From assembly GCA_963816775.1 (NCBI GenBank), contig CAWFLX010000068.1, positions 1 through 64,000 on the forward strand: a DNA stretch of 64,000 nucleotides, in the 5' to 3' direction. The notes beneath the pieces are model-generated. The model had not been told where the DNA came from. It searched no databases and saw only the letters and a list, made by a program, of their open reading frames with translations. Origin of the DNA: JAFAXD01 sp963816775. Lineage in GTDB: Bacteria; Pseudomonadota; Alphaproteobacteria; Rhizobiales; Xanthobacteraceae. This document shows positions 8,497 through 16,966 of the stretch, one piece after another (position 1 is the stretch's first letter; every line of letters starts with the position of its first letter). The translations under genes were made by a program, and so were the position numbers.

Positions 8497-9825
8497 TCAA
8501 GGTCTGTCAACGAGGATGGCACGGAAATCATTGACGTTGGTATAGGTGGGACCTGGCCGGAGCAGGTCGCCCAGCCGGGCGAAAAAGCCGGTAGAATCGT
8601 TGTCCGCAAGAAAGAGGGCGGGATCGAGGCCGAGCGCGCGCGCGCGGGCCACGCTTTGGCCGTCGACAAAGGCCCCAGCGGGGTCATCGGGCAGGCCGGT
8701 GCCCCCATCCGTACCGTCGGTGTCGCCCGCAATCGCCGCAAGGCCGCCAATTCCGTCGAATTCGCGGGCCAGCGCCAGCGCGTATTCCTGGTTGGGCCCG
8801 CCGCGACCCTGGCCCTGAATGGTGACCGTGAGCTCACCGCCCGAAAGGATCACGGCCCGCCGGTGCCGTGAGGCGAGGTCGCGGGCGAGCTCCGCATGGG
8901 CGGCCGCGACCGCGCGCGCCTCCCCCTCAATGCGGTCACCAAGCAGAACACATTCGTAGCCCGCGGCCTTGACGCGTTCGGCCGCCGTCCGCAGCGCGTC
9001 CGCGGGTCGCGCGACGATCGCAAACTCGGTGCCTGCGAAGATCGCATCGCCCAGCTTGGGCGTCTCATTGCCGGGATCGTGCAGCGCGCGCGCGACCGCA
9101 TCGGGCAGCTCCAGCCGATAGCGCGCCGCGACCGCGCGCGCATCGGCAAGCGTCGTTGGATCGGGCACGGTTGGACCCGAGCCGATCACTGCCGGATCGT
9201 CGCCCGGCACGTCCGAGATCGCCAACGTCACAACCCGCGCCGGCCGTGCGCGCGCGGTGAGCCGGCCGCCTTTGATGGCCGAGAGATGTTTGCGCAGCGT
9301 GTTGATCTCGCCGATCGAGGCGCCGGACTTGAGAAGCTGACGCGTCACGGCTTGCTTCTCGGCGAGCGTCACGCCCGCCGCGGGTGCGATCAACGCGGCC
9401 GACGCTCCGCCCGATATCAGCACAAGAACGAGGTCGTGCTCGGTTGCGCCCTCGGCGAGTGCGAGCATTCGCTCCGCTGCCGCGAGGCCGGCCGCATCCG
9501 GCACCGGGTGTCCGGCTTCGATGAGCGCAACCCGACGGGTCGGGCGGCCATAGCCGTGGCGGGTCACCGCGATGCCGTCGAGGCGCGCCGGCGGCAGCGC
9601 GAGCGCATCGATATAATGACGTTCCGCCACCTCGGTCATCGAGCCCGCGGCCTTGCCTGCGGCCAGCACGAGCAGCTTCCCCACCGGCGGCGGAGGCAGG
9701 AAGCGCGTGAGGCACGCGGCCGGGTGAACGGACGCGACCGCGGCATCGAACAAGTCTTTGAGAAACACGCAGGGTGAGGTCACGGCCCATTGGTAGCCCG
9801 GATGGGACGGCGGGGAAATCGCCAT
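8497..9825 (-). CDS. Glycerate 2-kinase, MOFRL family (TtuD/GckA type)
   Basis: Phosphorylates D-glycerate to 2-phosphoglycerate, feeding lower glycolysis directly upstream of pyruvate kinase. The N-terminal domain has VLAAGKAAGSM and LVLVLISGGASAAL; the C-terminal MOFRL domain shows LSGGELTVTI, GRGGPNQEYALAL and DGTDG. The length (442) is normal. It lies upstream of DUF1036-pyk on the same strand, separated only by repeat copy A, so glycerate kinase and pyruvate kinase may be transcribed together. Some family members act on hydroxypyruvate instead; kinase function is preferred from the MOFRL layout. Confidence 0.9.
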   Translation of the reverse strand: MAISPPSHPGYQWAVTSPCVFLKDLFDAAVASVHPAACLTRFLPPPPVGKLLVLAAGKAAGSMTEVAERHYIDALALPPARLDGIAVTRHGYGRPTRRVALIEAGHPVPDAAGLAAAERMLALAEGATEHDLVLVLISGGASAALIAPAAGVTLAEKQAVTRQLLKSGASIGEINTLRKHLSAIKGGRLTARARPARVVTLAISDVPGDDPAVIGSGPTVPDPTTLADARAVAARYRLELPDAVARALHDPGNETPKLGDAIFAGTEFAIVARPADALRTAAERVKAAGYECVLLGDRIEGEARAVAAAHAELARDLASRHRRAVILSGGELTVTIQGQGRGGPNQEYALALAREFDGIGGLAAIAGDTDGTDGGTGLPDDPAGAFVDGQSVARARALGLDPALFLADNDSTGFFARLGDLLRPGPTYTNVNDFRAILVDRP

Positions 9826-9918
9826 CGATCGGCGAATGCGCGGGCTTCCTCATATCGGCCTATGGCAGGTCGCTACCCTTGCCATTATCTTTGATCGAGA
9901 CTCACAGGACCAAAGATC

Positions 9919-10215
9919 ATGGACGATCAGACCCGCACCGAACTTGAAGCCGCGGTCTATCGGCGCCTGGTGGAACACCTGCGCCAACGCACCGACGTGC
10001 AGAACATCGACCTGATGAATCTCGCAGGCTTCTGCCGCAATTGCCTGTCGAACTGGATGAAGGATGCCGCCGATGCCAAGGGCTTGGCCATGACCAAGGA
10101 CGAGAGTCGCGAGATTGTGTACGGCATGTCTTACGATCAATGGCGCACGAAGTATCAGAAGGAAGCCACCTCCGAACAGAAGGCGGCGTTCGACAAAGCG
10201 GCGCACAAGCATTGA
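9919..10215 (+). CDS. DUF1244 protein, 98 residues
   Basis: A helical protein with the core AGFCRNCLSNWMKDAADAKG near residue 35 and YGMSYDQWRTKYQ near residue 70, both characteristic of DUF1244. The CRNC pair may bind metal or be redox-active; this is inference. The AGGA of the leader serves the ATG. Function unknown. It is divergent from the glycerate kinase, with 93 bases between them for both promoters. Confidence 0.88.
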   Translation: MDDQTRTELEAAVYRRLVEHLRQRTDVQNIDLMNLAGFCRNCLSNWMKDAADAKGLAMTKDESREIVYGMSYDQWRTKYQKEATSEQKAAFDKAAHKH

Positions 10216-10266
10216 CCGACGCTCCAAGCGTGGCGATCTGCGGCTGCGGTCGCTGAGAAAGCCGCG

Positions 10267-10375
10267 TTCGGCCCTCATCCTGAGGAGCCGACCGAAGGAT
10301 GGCCAAAGGTGAGGCCGTTCACTCCTGCCGTTCTTCGAGGCGCTCGCTTCGCTCGCTCCTCAGGACGAGGCCGAA
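10267..10375. repeat. Inverted intergenic repeat with CCTCATCCTGAGGAGC arms
   Basis: The left arm TTCGGCCCTCATCCTGAGGA (10267-10286, continuing GC) matches the reverse complement of GCTCCTCAGGACGAGGCCGA (10355-10374) with one mismatch and a gap. The central part contains CGCTCGCTTCGCTCGCTCC. CCTCATCCTGAGGAGC-type palindromes are widely scattered in Bradyrhizobium-like genomes. It lies between DUF1244 and gapR and may form a long hairpin in the RNA. Confidence 0.65.
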
Positions 10376-10498
10376 AGACATTCGCGGGAAGCGGCGAAAG
10401 TGCGGGATAGCCTGTGGACCAATCCCTCCGGCGCCTTGACCGGGACCCTCGCGCCCACGAACGTGCTGGGCGATCCCCGGCGATTCATGAGGAGTACC

Positions 10499-10777
10499 AT
10501 GGCCACCAGCGCTGCCGCTGCCGCCGAACCGCAACCAGCCAAAACGCTGATCGCGAAGGACCATCTCAAGGCCTTCGTCGAGCGCATCGAACGGCTCGAG
10601 GAGGAAAAGAAAGCGATCGCCGACGATATTCGCGATGTCTACGCGGAAGCGAAGGGTAACGGCTTCGACGTCAAGGCGCTGCGCACGATCGTGCGGATGC
10701 GCAAGCAGGATAAAGACGAGCGTGCGGAGCAGGAGACGATCCTGCAAACCTACATGCTAGCGCTTGGAATGATTTGA
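10499..10777 (+). CDS. gapR: GapR-family nucleoid-associated protein (DUF2312)
   Basis: GapR binds overtwisted, AT-rich DNA ahead of polymerases and helps topoisomerases in alphaproteobacteria. The 92-residue protein carries the long first helix FVERIERLEEEKKAIADDI, the conserved DVYAEAKGNGFDVKALR turn and the second helix RMRKQDKDERAEQETIL, matching the family end to end. The start at MATSAAAA is supported by GAGGAG just upstream; the reading frame continues further upstream only as an Ala/Thr-poor non-homologous stretch. The short Ala/Pro-rich N-terminal tail is usual in rhizobial members. Confidence 0.92.
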   Translation: MATSAAAAAEPQPAKTLIAKDHLKAFVERIERLEEEKKAIADDIRDVYAEAKGNGFDVKALRTIVRMRKQDKDERAEQETILQTYMLALGMI

Positions 10778-10809
10778 CTGGTCTGGAGGCTTTTGCGGGA
10801 TGCGGGGCC

Positions 10810-10835
10810 GGGGCGCCGCCGCCCCGCGGCGCCCC
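10810..10835 (+). terminator. GC-rich hairpin between convergent gapR and DUF882 genes
   Basis: Perfect 10-base stem GGGGCGCCGC / GCGGCGCCCC with a six-base loop, placed between two convergent stops. There is no U tract, so termination is inferred from position and stem strength. It could work in either direction. Confidence 0.45.
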
Positions 10836-10860
10836 AGAGCCCCATCCCCCCACCCAAACT

Positions 10861-12390
10861 CTATTGCTGCAGCATCGCTGACTGCGTCGTCACCGGCACT
10901 GTCGCAAGGAACACGACCGCGGCGTCACCACTGAAGTGATCCGCGCTCATACCCAGCATTGGATCGTCGCCGAACGACATCGCCAATGCCATCGCTGGCT
11001 TCTGCATCAGGTGACGCAGCTGCTTGAAGTCCGGCTTACCCAGCAGCGTCGCGCTCATGTAGTACTGCAGATCCGGCGCCATCATCATGGCGCGGGTCCA
11101 TAGATCTTCCGTGTTCTGGGTCTTAGCCGACGCTGCCACGAGCGCGGCCCCGGATATCTGGGTCGCGACCGGTCGCGGCGTCGGTTGCGCGCGGCTCGGC
11201 GCTGAGGTTTTCGCGACGATCAATTCGGTAATCGCAGCCGCGGCGCCCGATGCAGGCGCGGTGACTGCTGACGCCGGTGCATAGGCCAACACCGCGCCGG
11301 AATCTTTCGCGGCGGTCAATGCTACGCCGGACTTGGCGGCGGCCGCAGCGGAGTCGACCTGCGCAAGACTTTGGCCGCGATCCCATGGACCGGATGAGCC
11401 GGCGTTCTTCGCCGGGCTCCCGGCCTGGGCGACGGTCTGCGCCGGAATTGGCGGACGCTTGCGCGGCAGCGGCACTGAAGCAAGGCGAAGCGGCGCCGGT
11501 TCGGCTGGCACGGCTTCAGCGGTTCGGTAGGTCGTCGTCGCCGGTTTTGCGGCGGTTGCCCGGCTGGGCGTGTTGGCGGCGTCGTCGTCCTCGTCGTCTT
11601 TGCCGCCCGATGCGCTCGAGTTCTTGGCGTTGCTGGCCACGGCGATGCCGGCGCCTTGCGCGGCGTCGAGCGAGGATTGCGACGGGCTCGAGCCGCGCTT
11701 CTCGACGTCGGCGAGCGCGAGCGCGTAACCCGACATCGGACGTCCATCGCTCGGCACGTGAACCGTGCGCCCGTTCGGGAACACGCGTGCCATTTCCTGG
11801 CGGCTGATGTCCGGCCAATGCCGGACTTTGCCGGTGTCGAGGTGCACGAACGGCGATCCCGACGTCGGATAGAAGCCGACCCCGCCGCGCTGCAGACGCA
11901 ATCCCGCGTAGCGCAGCTGCTCGAGCGGCACATCCGGAATGTAGAAGTCCATCGCCTGGCCGTGGGTATGCATGCTGGCCTTGGCGACGCCGCTGCCGCG
12001 TTTGCGCAGCATTTCGTTGGTCGCGGGGGCGCGGTAGCCGCACACGATCTCGATCGGCTTCTGCGCGTGGAGTTCGGTTGCCACCTCCCACACGATGTCG
12101 AGCAGGCGGGGATCCATGCGGGTCTCCTCCTGGCGACGCCAATCGCGGAGGAACCAATTGATTTTCTTCAGCGCTTCTTCGTCGTAGCGGCCGTTGCGCT
12201 TGTAGGTGATGGTGATGCTCTCGTCGGTGTGCATGTGATGCATCGAGAGCGTGCGCGTATCGCCATTGGCGATCGCCGTCTGCAGGCTCTCGCAACCGAA
12301 GAGGACAAAGAGCGCCGCCAAGCCAACGCGGCCGGCGATGCGCGATCCTCTGGTCAAGCCGGCGTCTAGACGCGCGTGACCAGCAGACAT
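10861..12390 (-). CDS. DUF882 / M15-type (YcbK-like) peptidoglycan peptidase
   Basis: Predicted exported zinc peptidase related to MepK/YcbK, which cut peptidoglycan cross-links. After an N-terminal hydrophobic segment (AALFVLFGCE), the DUF882 domain spans about residues 50-210. Zn-ligand motifs are visible: HTHGQAMDFYI (His and Asp) and PFVHLDTG (His), with the CGYRAPATN helix before them. The C-terminal 290 residues are Ala/Ser/Pro-rich and low-complexity, probably a cell-wall linker. The start at 12390 (MSAGHARL) is chosen over an upstream TTG at 12441. The L,D-transpeptidase upstream on the same strand makes a cell-wall remodelling pair, although a terminator separates them. Confidence 0.85.
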   Translation of the reverse strand: MSAGHARLDAGLTRGSRIAGRVGLAALFVLFGCESLQTAIANGDTRTLSMHHMHTDESITITYKRNGRYDEEALKKINWFLRDWRRQEETRMDPRLLDIVWEVATELHAQKPIEIVCGYRAPATNEMLRKRGSGVAKASMHTHGQAMDFYIPDVPLEQLRYAGLRLQRGGVGFYPTSGSPFVHLDTGKVRHWPDISRQEMARVFPNGRTVHVPSDGRPMSGYALALADVEKRGSSPSQSSLDAAQGAGIAVASNAKNSSASGGKDDEDDDAANTPSRATAAKPATTTYRTAEAVPAEPAPLRLASVPLPRKRPPIPAQTVAQAGSPAKNAGSSGPWDRGQSLAQVDSAAAAAKSGVALTAAKDSGAVLAYAPASAVTAPASGAAAAITELIVAKTSAPSRAQPTPRPVATQISGAALVAASAKTQNTEDLWTRAMMMAPDLQYYMSATLLGKPDFKQLRHLMQKPAMALAMSFGDDPMLGMSADHFSGDAAVVFLATVPVTTQSAMLQQ

Positions 12391-12651
12391 TGGCGATCTC
12401 GCATAAAGACGGCGCTCCACGTTGTGCGCAGCGGCGTTCAACCGCAGCGCGCATGGCTGACGTTGTCTAAATCGGGATCGGTTAACGCTGGATTAGGCGT
12501 CCCCCACCGGTCCCCCACCGAGATCGGAGTGTTGTTGAGGAGTGTGGCGAAAAAAAGTGCGCGCTCGCGGCCGTTGTAGGGTTTTAGTGCGGAGCGATCT
12601 TGTTGCGGGCGCATGCCTGACGGTTGAGAAAAAGCAAAACGTCCTAAACAA

Positions 12652-12679
12652 AATCGCCGGGCGCGAGCCCGGCGATTTC
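12652..12679 (-). terminator. Rho-independent terminator after the L,D-transpeptidase
   Basis: Twelve-base perfect stem AAATCGCCGGGC / GCCCGGCGATTT with a four-base loop. On the minus strand it is followed by TTTTGTTTAG. It lies 36 bases after the transpeptidase stop. Confidence 0.85.
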
Positions 12680-12714
12680 GAAACACGGTTAAAGACCCGT
12701 TGGTTTGTTAGGAC

Positions 12715-14667
12715 TCAGCGATAGTACATCCGGCGCCCGGGGATCGCCGCCGGCGGTGCCTGGCGTCCGCCGCCGAAGAACGTCTGGAAGAACCCGGAGT
12801 TGCCGTAAGCCTGCGGTCCGCCGGCAACGCGCGATCCGCGCTGACGCCCGCCGCTGCTGCCGGTCGAGCTCGGCTGCTGCTCTTGCTTCGCCATCGGCAC
12901 ATCTTCGCGCGCCGGGGCCCGCTCGCTGCTCTTGAGCGCCGCGATCAAGGTTGCGTCGCGGCCGTAGACGTCTTCACGGAATTGCAGCTTGCCGGCATCA
13001 TCGACGAACGCAGTCTGATAGGTGATGTGAACCGGAATCGGCGTCGTGAACTTGACGTCGGTTTCGCTGCCGGCAGCAATCATGTGGCGGATACGATCCT
13101 GGGTGTAGGACGTGTCGGTGGTCCCGAGCGAGATCATCACCTCAGCGTACTTCACCGGATCCTGCACCCGCTGGCAGCCGTGGCTGAAGGCCCGCTTGGC
13201 AAGCGCGAACAGGTTCTTGTCCGGTGTGTCGTGTTGATAGACCAGGAACTTGTTCGGGAAGTTGAAGCGGATGCGGCCGAGCGCGTTACGATCGCCGGGC
13301 GGCTGCGAGATGTGCACGCTGCCGTCGCGATTGTAGCTCACGTGCAGCCCGTAGCGCGCGAGCGCCGTCGGATCCTGCTGCATGACCGGCAGGTACTCGT
13401 GGTAGACGATCGACGGCGGTACGTTCCAGGTCGGATTGATGGTGACGAACTTCATCGTCTCCGTCAGCAGCGGCGTCGGCTTCGACGGTTTTCCGACAAC
13501 GACGCGGGTCTTCCAGAGCACAGCCTGGTCCTTGTAGACCTGCAGGGTGTAGTCCGGGATGTTCAACATCGAGTACGCCTTGCCGAGGTCGCGGCTGAGC
13601 CAGCGCCAGCGCTCCATGTTGGCGACGATGGTGTCGATCTCGTGCGTGCGCTCGCGACGCGGTCCGTTGAGCGCGTCGACCGTCGCGGTCGTGAGCTCGC
13701 CGTTGCCGCGCAGTTCGTGTTCCTTCTGGAACGCCGAGACCGCGTCCGCAAGCGTGCGGTCATAGACGTCGTTGTCCTTGGCCGCGATGCCGAGCTTCTC
13801 GCGCAGGGCGGGTACGCGCGCATCGTGCACCTCGGACTTGCCGAGCTTCAGCGCGGGCCCGCTGGGAACGCGGATTGCCGCAGCACCGTTCTTACCGCCG
13901 CGCAACTCGACCAGCTTGGCTTTGAGCGCCTTGTAATGGGGGTTCTGCGGATTGAAGTCGGCGAGCGTCGCAGCGATGTCCTTGCCGTCGGCGAACTTGG
14001 CCAGGGCGTCGGCCGGATCGACGGGTTCGCCCGTGTAGGCGACTTCCGGAACTACCCGCGAGGGGTTGATGCGGCCGTTCTGGGCGTGACGCGCATAAGT
14101 CAGCAGCGTTGCCGTCATCCGAAGGTCCGCTTCGGCGAGCTGATCGGGACTGGTGGCGGTTTTGAAATTGGGGATTGCATACTCGGCCGGGTCGAGGCCT
14201 TCGCTATCGACGGTTGCCAGATAGGCAATCGCCGCTTTCGCGCGATCGCTCACCACCCCTGCGCTCTCCCAGAGAGGGGCGTAGGTGCGCGCGGAATAAA
14301 ACGCCTCCGCCGCGACACGCTCTTTCTTGCTGGAGAAGAAGCGATTCGTGGACAGCAGCTCTTTGATTTTGGCGGCGACTGGATCGGTCGGAATGACGGC
14401 GATATCTTGCGCTTTCTGCTCCGGCGCCGCCTCGGTTGTGGCCGGCGCCGTCGACGGCGCAGCGGCTGTTGCACTCGGGACTACCGGACTTCGTCTTTCC
14501 ACGACGTCGGCTGGTGTAAGCGGCTTAACGTCGGCGGTCTCGGGGAGCGGAATGGCGGCAGCAATGACATCACGCCCGTCGGGCGCGGCGCGAACGGTCG
14601 TCGCGGTGGACAGAACAACAGTGAGGGCAGTACTCATCAACAGGTAGCCTAGGCGCAATTTGGCCAT
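12715..14667 (-). CDS. L,D-transpeptidase, YcbB/LdtD type
   Basis: Periplasmic enzyme forming 3-3 cross-links in peptidoglycan. A signal peptide (MAKLRLGYLLMSTALTVVL) is followed by a Pro/Ala linker, an N-terminal scaffold domain, a peptidoglycan-binding domain (VYDRTLADAVSAFQKEH near residue 310) and the YkuD catalytic domain with SHGCQRVQDP near residue 520 carrying the catalytic Cys and His. A Gly/Gln-rich tail ends GRRMYYR. The 650 residues match the large YcbB class. AAGGGA precedes the ATG. The 292 bases upstream (14668-14959) hold only promoter-type AT-rich sequence shared with the divergent pepF gene. Confidence 0.93.
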   Translation of the reverse strand: MAKLRLGYLLMSTALTVVLSTATTVRAAPDGRDVIAAAIPLPETADVKPLTPADVVERRSPVVPSATAAAPSTAPATTEAAPEQKAQDIAVIPTDPVAAKIKELLSTNRFFSSKKERVAAEAFYSARTYAPLWESAGVVSDRAKAAIAYLATVDSEGLDPAEYAIPNFKTATSPDQLAEADLRMTATLLTYARHAQNGRINPSRVVPEVAYTGEPVDPADALAKFADGKDIAATLADFNPQNPHYKALKAKLVELRGGKNGAAAIRVPSGPALKLGKSEVHDARVPALREKLGIAAKDNDVYDRTLADAVSAFQKEHELRGNGELTTATVDALNGPRRERTHEIDTIVANMERWRWLSRDLGKAYSMLNIPDYTLQVYKDQAVLWKTRVVVGKPSKPTPLLTETMKFVTINPTWNVPPSIVYHEYLPVMQQDPTALARYGLHVSYNRDGSVHISQPPGDRNALGRIRFNFPNKFLVYQHDTPDKNLFALAKRAFSHGCQRVQDPVKYAEVMISLGTTDTSYTQDRIRHMIAAGSETDVKFTTPIPVHITYQTAFVDDAGKLQFREDVYGRDATLIAALKSSERAPAREDVPMAKQEQQPSSTGSSGGRQRGSRVAGGPQAYGNSGFFQTFFGGGRQAPPAAIPGRRMYYR

Positions 14668-14959
14668 GTAAGGTCCCTTTCAGGCGTTGGGGCGACGCCA
14701 GTCCATCGACAACAACGACGCGGTCGTTGGTCGCAAACGGGGTTCATCGGTTCAAATCAGAGAGAACCGCTCCACAATGTACCTCAACAACGGTGTTACT
14801 GCGTGGCATTGACCTATCATTTACCTAATTTTCTATGACTGTGACTTGTAGGACACGCTTTTGTGGTTTGTTAACGTTTGTGCCGTGCGGAAACTCGCTC
14901 CGCTCGCCTTGGCTTCGCCATAACTGACTGCGAAGCGAAGCGTTCCACGGGATGTTTGC

Positions 14960-16813
14960 ATGCCGACCAGTTCAGCCCTCGTTCACAAGCGTTCCGCCAA
15001 GCTCAAGAGGGTCGCTCCGAGGAAACAACGCGCCGGGCTCGGGGTGCTACCAGAATGGAAGCTCGACGATCTCTATTCAGGGATGGATGCGCCCGAAGTG
15101 CGGCGCGACCTTGATCGGGCCGACAATTATTCGGTCGTGTTCGAGGACGAGTTCAAAGGCAAGCTCGCCAGCATGGCGAGCGCGCCCGACGCCAGCGCGC
15201 GGCTGACCGAGGCGGTCAAGCGCTACGAGATGATCGACGACCTACTCGGGCGCCTCATCTCCTACGCAAGCCTCGTCTATTCCGGCGATACGAGCGATCC
15301 GAAACGGACCAAATTCTTCGGCGACGTGCAGGAGCGCATTACCACGGCGTCTTCACACCTTTTGTTCTTCACGCTGGAGCTCAATCGTATCGACGAGGCT
15401 GTGTTGCAGGCCGCCGTGCAGAGCGAGCCGCTCGCGCACTATCGGCCGTGGCTCGAGGACATCCGCCGGGAAAAGCCGTATCAACTCGAGGACCGCGTCG
15501 AGCAACTGTTCCACGAAAAGTCAGTGACGGCGTACGGCGCCTGGAACCGGCTGTTCGACGAAACGATCTCCGGGCTGCGTTTCAGTGTCGGCGGCGAGAA
15601 GCTTCCGATCGAGCAGACCCTCAACCTGTTGCAGGACTCCGACGAGACAGTCCGCAAGCACGCCGCGCAGGCGCTCGCCAAGACGTTCGCGGCGAACCTG
15701 CGCGTATTCACGCTCATCACCAACACGCTCGCCAAGGACAAGGAAATATCGGATCGCTGGCGTGGCTTTCCCGACGTTGCGTCGTCCCGCCATCTGGCCA
15801 ACCGGGTCGAACCCGAGGTCGTGGACGCGCTGGTTGCGACCGTGCGCGCCGCCTATCCCCGGCTCTCGCACCGCTACTACGCCCTCAAGGCGAAATGGTT
15901 CGACAAGCCTCGCCTGCCGCATTGGGACCGCAACGCGCCGGTTCCCAAGGTGGCGAGCCGTACGATTGCGTGGACCGAGGCGCGCGATACCGTGCTGTCG
16001 GCCTACGGCGCGTTCTCGCCGCGCATGGCATCGATTGCGGAGCGCTTCTTCAACGAGAACTGGATCGATGCTCCTGCGCGCCCCGGCAAGGCGCCGGGCG
16101 CGTTCGCGCACCCGACGGTTCCGTCCGCGCACCCTTATGTGCTGCTCAACTACCAGGGCAAGCCGCGTGACGTGATGACGTTGGCGCACGAGCTTGGTCA
16201 CGGCGTGCATCAGGTGCTGGCGGCACCCAATGGTCCGCTGATGGCGCCAACGCCGCTGACGCTGGCCGAAACCGCCAGCGTGTTCGGCGAAATGCTCACC
16301 TTCCGGCGCCTGCTCGCGATTACGACCGACAAGAAGCAACGCAAGGCGATGCTCGCCGGCAAGGTCGAGGACATGATCAATACGGTCGTCCGCCAGATCG
16401 CGTTCTACACGTTTGAGTACAAGGTCCACACCGAGCGTAAGTCCGGCGAACTGACCGCGGAGCGATTGGGCCAGATCTGGCTCGAGGTGCAGGCCGAGAG
16501 CCTTGGGCCGGCGATCGAACTCAAGCCCGGTTACGAGACGTTCTGGACCTACATCGGTCACTTCGTGCATTCGCCGTTCTACGTTTATGCGTACGCGTTC
16601 GGCGATTGCCTGGTGAACTCGCTCTACGCGGTCTACGAGAAAAGCCACGAAGGCTTTGCCGAGCGTTACCTCGCGATGCTGGCGGCAGGTGGCACCAAGA
16701 CGCACGCCGAGCTGCTGGCGCCGTTCGGGCTCGACGCCCGCGACCCCTCGTTCTGGCAGGGCGGGCTCTCGCTGATCGAACGCATGATCGGGGAGCTGGA
16801 AAGTTTGACCTGA
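14960..16813 (+). CDS. pepF: M3-family oligoendopeptidase F
   Basis: Cytosolic zinc metallopeptidase that cuts short peptides. The zinc motif HELGHGVHQ lies near residue 411, with the downstream glutamate in LAETASVFGEM about 25 residues later, as in M3 enzymes. The tail has the PFYVYAYAFGDC motif that shapes the substrate cleft. The 617 residues fit PepF of alphaproteobacteria. The ATG at 14960 is taken although a basic, poorly conserved 20-residue extension precedes the recognisable domain, so a later start is possible. Confidence 0.93.
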   Translation: MPTSSALVHKRSAKLKRVAPRKQRAGLGVLPEWKLDDLYSGMDAPEVRRDLDRADNYSVVFEDEFKGKLASMASAPDASARLTEAVKRYEMIDDLLGRLISYASLVYSGDTSDPKRTKFFGDVQERITTASSHLLFFTLELNRIDEAVLQAAVQSEPLAHYRPWLEDIRREKPYQLEDRVEQLFHEKSVTAYGAWNRLFDETISGLRFSVGGEKLPIEQTLNLLQDSDETVRKHAAQALAKTFAANLRVFTLITNTLAKDKEISDRWRGFPDVASSRHLANRVEPEVVDALVATVRAAYPRLSHRYYALKAKWFDKPRLPHWDRNAPVPKVASRTIAWTEARDTVLSAYGAFSPRMASIAERFFNENWIDAPARPGKAPGAFAHPTVPSAHPYVLLNYQGKPRDVMTLAHELGHGVHQVLAAPNGPLMAPTPLTLAETASVFGEMLTFRRLLAITTDKKQRKAMLAGKVEDMINTVVRQIAFYTFEYKVHTERKSGELTAERLGQIWLEVQAESLGPAIELKPGYETFWTYIGHFVHSPFYVYAYAFGDCLVNSLYAVYEKSHEGFAERYLAMLAAGGTKTHAELLAPFGLDARDPSFWQGGLSLIERMIGELESLT

Positions 16814-16966
16814 CGCTCGGCGCTCGGCGCTCGGTCGCCGATCGTCGCGACGCGTCGATTACAAATATCCACGCCGCGATCAACTGCCGCCGCGTGCTGC
16901 CCCTTATCGATATTCATCTGTCGTATTAGATAACGGGCAGCTCGGCTCGCGCCCACGAGGTTCGAT

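Noticed and set aside
12497..12521. Tandem GTCCCCCACCG repeat upstream of the DUF882 gene
   Set aside because: Only two units of 11 bases; chance is likely and no function is suggested.
12883..14652. A 589-codon plus-strand frame opposite the L,D-transpeptidase
   Set aside because: The transpeptidase has a signal peptide, catalytic motif and terminator; the opposite frame shows only Arg/Val/Gly-rich shadow sequence.
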